In this document: in pieces, positions 61,136-64,000 of the stretch
How the letters are laid out: every line of letters starts with the position of its first letter
Position numbering within the stretch: the stretch's first letter is position 1
Assembly (NCBI GenBank): GCA_023435745.1
Contig: JAEZMD010000018.1
Span: forward strand, 124,001-188,000
DNA length: 64,000 nt
Source of the DNA: Bacillota bacterium
GTDB taxonomy: Bacteria; Bacillota; Clostridia; Acetivibrionales; DTU013
Direction of reading: 5' to 3'
Notes under the pieces: model-generated
Seen by the model: the letters and a program-made list of their open reading frames with translations, nothing else
The model's database searches: none
Told to the model about the DNA's origin: nothing
Position numbers and translations under genes: made by a program

Positions 61136-62842
61136 TTATTTTATCCGGAAAGCCTTGTAGCTGGCCTGCTGCAGATTAACCGGGAATTCAACTGCATTTC
61201 CAACGGGGTTGCCTTCTATCACCTTGTTACTGACCAAATCCAGAAGCCTGGCCCCTGGTCTGTCAATTGTGATCTTGACATCTTCGGGATACGGCAGGAA
61301 GGATTCAATCACAAAGGTATCATTATCATAGGTGAACAGAGCCACCTTTGCCCCCGCGTCAAGTGCCGCAGGATATGTACTGAAAACCTTTCTGATCTGC
61401 GTCAGGACAGCTTTCGGGTAATTGTAAACATCCCCCTGATCCTCCGGAATTGTCAGGATAAACAGATGACCTTTGCCATAGCCAACGGTCATCAGCACAG
61501 GGATGTTATTGTCAGTACCAAGCCCTTCGGCCAATATCCATACATCATTAGTTGCCGTATGCATCCAGGGAAGAAGGACTTCCTTGTCTGAAACAGCAGC
61601 AGCGTCCATATTCAAGCCTGTCCTGGAAATACCGTATTTGTTGACCTTAGCCTTTTTACCTGACCAGCGTATATTCGCAATCTGGTCCAGCCCCTTATCA
61701 GCCAGCGCTTTTACAAGGCCTGAGGTAACAATAACATCCCCGCCGTTCCGAAGACTTTTATCGATTTTGCTTAAGATATCGGGATCCTTTGCCGCGCTTT
61801 CCGCAAGAAAAATCTTCTTGTGTCCATCGGGATATACGGGGTAAGGCTCCAGTGGGATTCCGAGCATTCCGATATAGTTGTGCAGGTAATCCTCTCCATT
61901 GGAGTGATAGGGGATATAGCAGGACGTTCCTGCCGGTTTTCCCAACTCGCCGAGGAATTCATCCACTTCGCTGAGGGCATAGCCCGCCAGTGGGGTAAAA
62001 ATGCTCCACCGCTTGTCCAACAGTGCGCCAAGGCAGAACAGCGTCACTTCTTCAGGCCTGGAGAATAGCGTCAGATAGGCCTGTTCCACATAGTAATTCA
62101 GATTCCCTCTGCATTCGAAGGTATCAAACCAGCCGCCTCCATTTTTACCCGGTTTTACATTTTCAAAATACCTCATGATAAAATAGCTCAGATATTTTGG
62201 CAGATGCTGCTGTGTGTACAGGGGGTCCCTGGTTTCGGTCCCGGTGTAGATCATATCAAATATTTGCGGCTCATCCTTCAGATTGTAGCCGTTTTCCTGA
62301 AAGCATTCATACCAGTTTGGGAATTTGACAATCATGTTCACATTCGGGTTGACCTTTTTTGCAGGCCCGACGATCAACTCCTCCGAGACCTCCTTCATAA
62401 GCCGGAGTCTGAAATCCTGCCAGCTCTTATCTCCTTTGGCTTCGATGCATGAATCGCATTTACAGTTGGTGAAATAAAAATCGTCCAGAATAATTTCATT
62501 AAAAATGGAAGCCGTCATTTCGACAACAGATTTCAGTCTGTCCCGATGCTCCTTATTCGTATAGCAAAGAGAGACAAAGCCGTAGGCTTCCTGAGGCCTG
62601 CTGTCTGTGGTTGTAATACCGCCGGAAGCTTTGATTCCTTTTTTCTCGAAGAATTCTTTGATCCCCAGTATTCTGTCACGCTCAATAAACTCACCGCTGC
62701 GGTATGTTTCCAGATAGACCTTGTCTACATGGACATTTTTCTCAATAAAGCTGAAATGCTTCTCGAATTCCTGCAGATCGGCTATCATGAGCAGATTTCC
62801 GACCGGTGCGTAGATCGCTGTTTTAAAATTCCTGTATGCCAT
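61136..62842 (-). CDS. Unassigned ~568-residue protein, glycoside hydrolase-like barrel
   Basis: No signal peptide. The N-terminal half looks like a TIM barrel: LMIADLQEFEKHFSFIEK, KVYLETYRSGEFIERDRI, IFNEIILDDFYFTNCKCDSC (acidic pair ILDDFYF plus a CxCxxC-like cluster), VNMIVKFPNWYE. The C-terminal half has a glutamine-amidotransferase/GATase-like stretch (GGDVIVTSGLVKALADKG, VGYGKGHLFILTIP) and a final beta domain. This order resembles barrel-plus-GATase-like glycosidases that act on sugars. The neighbouring GntR and kduI genes point to uronate or pectin-type glycans. ATG 62842 follows GGAGGGG. No family assigned. Confidence 0.5.
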   Translation of the reverse strand: MAYRNFKTAIYAPVGNLLMIADLQEFEKHFSFIEKNVHVDKVYLETYRSGEFIERDRILGIKEFFEKKGIKASGGITTTDSRPQEAYGFVSLCYTNKEHRDRLKSVVEMTASIFNEIILDDFYFTNCKCDSCIEAKGDKSWQDFRLRLMKEVSEELIVGPAKKVNPNVNMIVKFPNWYECFQENGYNLKDEPQIFDMIYTGTETRDPLYTQQHLPKYLSYFIMRYFENVKPGKNGGGWFDTFECRGNLNYYVEQAYLTLFSRPEEVTLFCLGALLDKRWSIFTPLAGYALSEVDEFLGELGKPAGTSCYIPYHSNGEDYLHNYIGMLGIPLEPYPVYPDGHKKIFLAESAAKDPDILSKIDKSLRNGGDVIVTSGLVKALADKGLDQIANIRWSGKKAKVNKYGISRTGLNMDAAAVSDKEVLLPWMHTATNDVWILAEGLGTDNNIPVLMTVGYGKGHLFILTIPEDQGDVYNYPKAVLTQIRKVFSTYPAALDAGAKVALFTYDNDTFVIESFLPYPEDVKITIDRPGARLLDLVSNKVIEGNPVGNAVEFPVNLQQASYKAFRIK

Positions 62843-63005
62843 GGGCCCCTCCATCTAGTGATAATCGTCTATAATACTATTTTATCGGATGGAATGAATA
62901 CATGCACGTCATTTATTGCCCATCATGCCTCAAATATTGGCTTTTCTGCTGACATTTACAATGTAAGGCTGCAGTTGTTCATGTTGACAGGTGAAAGATG
63001 ACATG

Positions 63006-63066
63006 ATATTCTACATGTATACTTGTACACAAGCTAGAAATTATAATTGACAAGAATATTCTACAT
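63006..63066 (+). promoter_or_regulatory. Repeat/palindrome cluster before the GntR gene
   Basis: ATATTCTACAT occurs at 63006-63016 and 63056-63066, exactly 50 bp apart. Between them lies the palindrome CTTGTACACAAG (63022-63033), TATAAT (63042-63047) and TTGACA (63047-63052). CTTGTACACAAG is a plausible GntR/FCD operator for both the divergent gene and the regulator. Confidence 0.5.
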
Positions 63067-63106
63067 AATGGTTGATAGGAGTATGAATGAAGCGAAAGGA
63101 GAATTT

Positions 63107-63859
63107 ATGCAGGAAGAATTTGGTTTTAAAAAATACTTATCAAATAATGATATCTATCATATTTTAAGGGGCGAGATTCTTAATCTGCAGATTAAACCGG
63201 GTCAGCTTCTATCCGAAAACACGGTAGCCAGGAGATTCAATGTTTCACGCACTCCCATCCGTTCTGTCTTTGAGCATCTGATCAAGGATGATCTGCTGGA
63301 GGTCAACCCGCGTAAAGGAACCTTTGTCACCCTGCTGGATCTGGATGCCATTGATCAGGTCGTCTTTTTGCGTACCAAAGTAGAAATCGGAGTGATGACA
63401 ACTCTGGCAAAATATCCCGATCAAGCCCTGTTTGAAAAACTCCGTGACAATTTGGAACAGCAGAAGCGGAAATTGGCGTCAGGTATGACTCCTGAGTCCT
63501 TCTATGAGATAGACAGCCAGTTTCATGAATTGTGCATGGGCGCTTTAAACAGACAAAAGCTGTGGCAGATCATACAAAGGCTTAGTGTGCATTATACACG
63601 CTACAGGATGCTGGATTATGTTTCGACACAACGGTTTGAAACCCTGTATAAAGAACACTGCACATTATTTGATATTATCGTGAACGGGCAGGTCAATAAG
63701 ATCGAAAAATATGTAACAGAACATTTCTGTAGTGGAATTGTCAGCATAGGCGACAGATTAACTACCGAATTCAAGGATTATTTTGATGAGAGCCGCAAAT
63801 CCATTTCCGACATTTTGGATGACATACGTTTTGTGATACATTTGGCGAATGAAATATAA
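63107..63859 (+). CDS. GntR/FadR-family (FCD) transcriptional regulator
   Basis: 250 residues: N-terminal winged helix (LRGEILNLQIKPGQLLSENT, ARRFNVSRTPIRSVFEHLIKD, GTFVTLLD) and a C-terminal all-helical FCD effector domain with FHELCMGALN and KEHCTLFDIIVNG carrying metal or ligand His/Asp. FCD regulators often sense sugar acids. kduI begins 19 bp after it, so control of uronate breakdown is likely. ATG 63107 follows AAAGGAG; ATG 63083 is the alternative. Confidence 0.88.
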   Translation: MQEEFGFKKYLSNNDIYHILRGEILNLQIKPGQLLSENTVARRFNVSRTPIRSVFEHLIKDDLLEVNPRKGTFVTLLDLDAIDQVVFLRTKVEIGVMTTLAKYPDQALFEKLRDNLEQQKRKLASGMTPESFYEIDSQFHELCMGALNRQKLWQIIQRLSVHYTRYRMLDYVSTQRFETLYKEHCTLFDIIVNGQVNKIEKYVTEHFCSGIVSIGDRLTTEFKDYFDESRKSISDILDDIRFVIHLANEI

Positions 63860-63878
63860 CGAAGGAGGCTGGCAAACG

Positions 63879-64000
63879 ATGGATATACGTTATTCAACAA
63901 ATCCAGGGGATTTTAAGCATTATACCACAGAGGAGATCCGTAATGAATTTCTTATTGCCCCCCTTTTCACTGCGAATCAAATGACTGCCGTTTATTCGCA
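63879..64000 (+). CDS. kduI: 5-dehydro-4-deoxy-D-glucuronate isomerase, 3' partial
   Basis: The first 40 residues run off the window: MDIRYSTNPGDFKHYTTEEI, then RNEFLIAPLF and AVYS. This matches the KduI N-terminus (MDVRYxxxPxDxKxYxTxxLRxEFLIxxxF). KduI isomerises the unsaturated uronate monomer from pectin or glycosaminoglycan breakdown. AAGGAGG lies about 10 nt before the ATG. Confidence 0.85.
   Translation, partial: MDIRYSTNPGDFKHYTTEEIRNEFLIAPLFTANQMTAVYS

Overview
The window looks like chromosomal DNA of an anaerobic, Gram-positive bacterium of the class Clostridia. The evidence is strong AGGAGG-type ribosome sites throughout, a surface protein anchored by three C-terminal SLH domains, oxygen-defence proteins typical of anaerobes (rubrerythrin, desulfoferrodoxin), two FeoAB ferrous-iron systems, a tRNA-sensing T-box leader, and a Gram-positive type IV pilus cluster. 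No rRNA, tRNA, CRISPR array, complete insertion sequence or prophage was seen.

Layout. (1) 1-13.8 kb is a defence island on the + strand: the end of a Wadjet-like SMC operon (jetB partial, jetC), an orphan RelB/DinJ antitoxin with a broken YafQ-like toxin, then a six-gene type I restriction-modification operon. That operon opens with an unusual protein that joins a methylase-like domain lacking its catalytic motifs to a DNA-recognition domain, and it carries a MNT/HEPN pair between hsdS and hsdR. (2) 13.9-24.3 kb: an FMN-dependent alpha-hydroxy-acid oxidase overlapping a divergent seryl-tRNA synthetase, a 1,962-residue S-layer-type protein, a ZIP metal transporter and a TIM-barrel epimerase-like protein. 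(3) 24.3-31.8 kb on the - strand: a type IV pilus/pseudopilus operon (pilC, four pilin-like or membrane-anchored proteins, pilT), an HD-domain protein, an SH3-like membrane protein and an MFS transporter. (4) 32-34.5 kb: a four-carbon acid-sugar kinase and a PdxA2-type dehydrogenase, probably acting in sequence on D-threonate or D-erythronate. (5) 34.5-42.9 kb: an 870-bp intergenic region with five copies of a 25-nt element and a methionine T-box, then metNIQ, then a branched-chain amino-acid transporter livKHMGF. (6) 43-50 kb: a clostripain-family lipoprotein (- strand), a B12-dependent methionine synthase with its reactivation domain as a separate gene, and a GGDEF membrane protein. (7) 50-57.8 kb: an iron and oxidative-stress cluster (desulfoferrodoxin, Ohr/OsmC, feoAB, rubrerythrin, a DtxR-family regulator, feoA-feoA-feoB-Cys-rich protein), with three near-identical palindromes that look like the regulator's operators. 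(8) 57.9-64 kb: an acyl-CoA synthetase-like ligase, a CheY/CheX-like pair, an unassigned 568-residue protein, and a GntR regulator followed by the start of kduI (uronate catabolism).

Connections. Methionine supply appears twice: uptake under an AUG-specifier T-box and synthesis through MetH. Iron uptake appears twice, but only one feo operon carries the TTAGCATATGCTAA-type operators next to the divergent DtxR-like gene. The strongest candidates for something new are the pseudo-methylase/recognition-domain fusion at the head of the restriction operon, the 25-nt repeat cluster at 34.55-34.76 kb, the structured RNA-like region between livK and livH, and the His/Cys-rich mini-ORF upstream of the ZIP transporter. 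All functional calls rest on reading motifs by eye; no database search was run.
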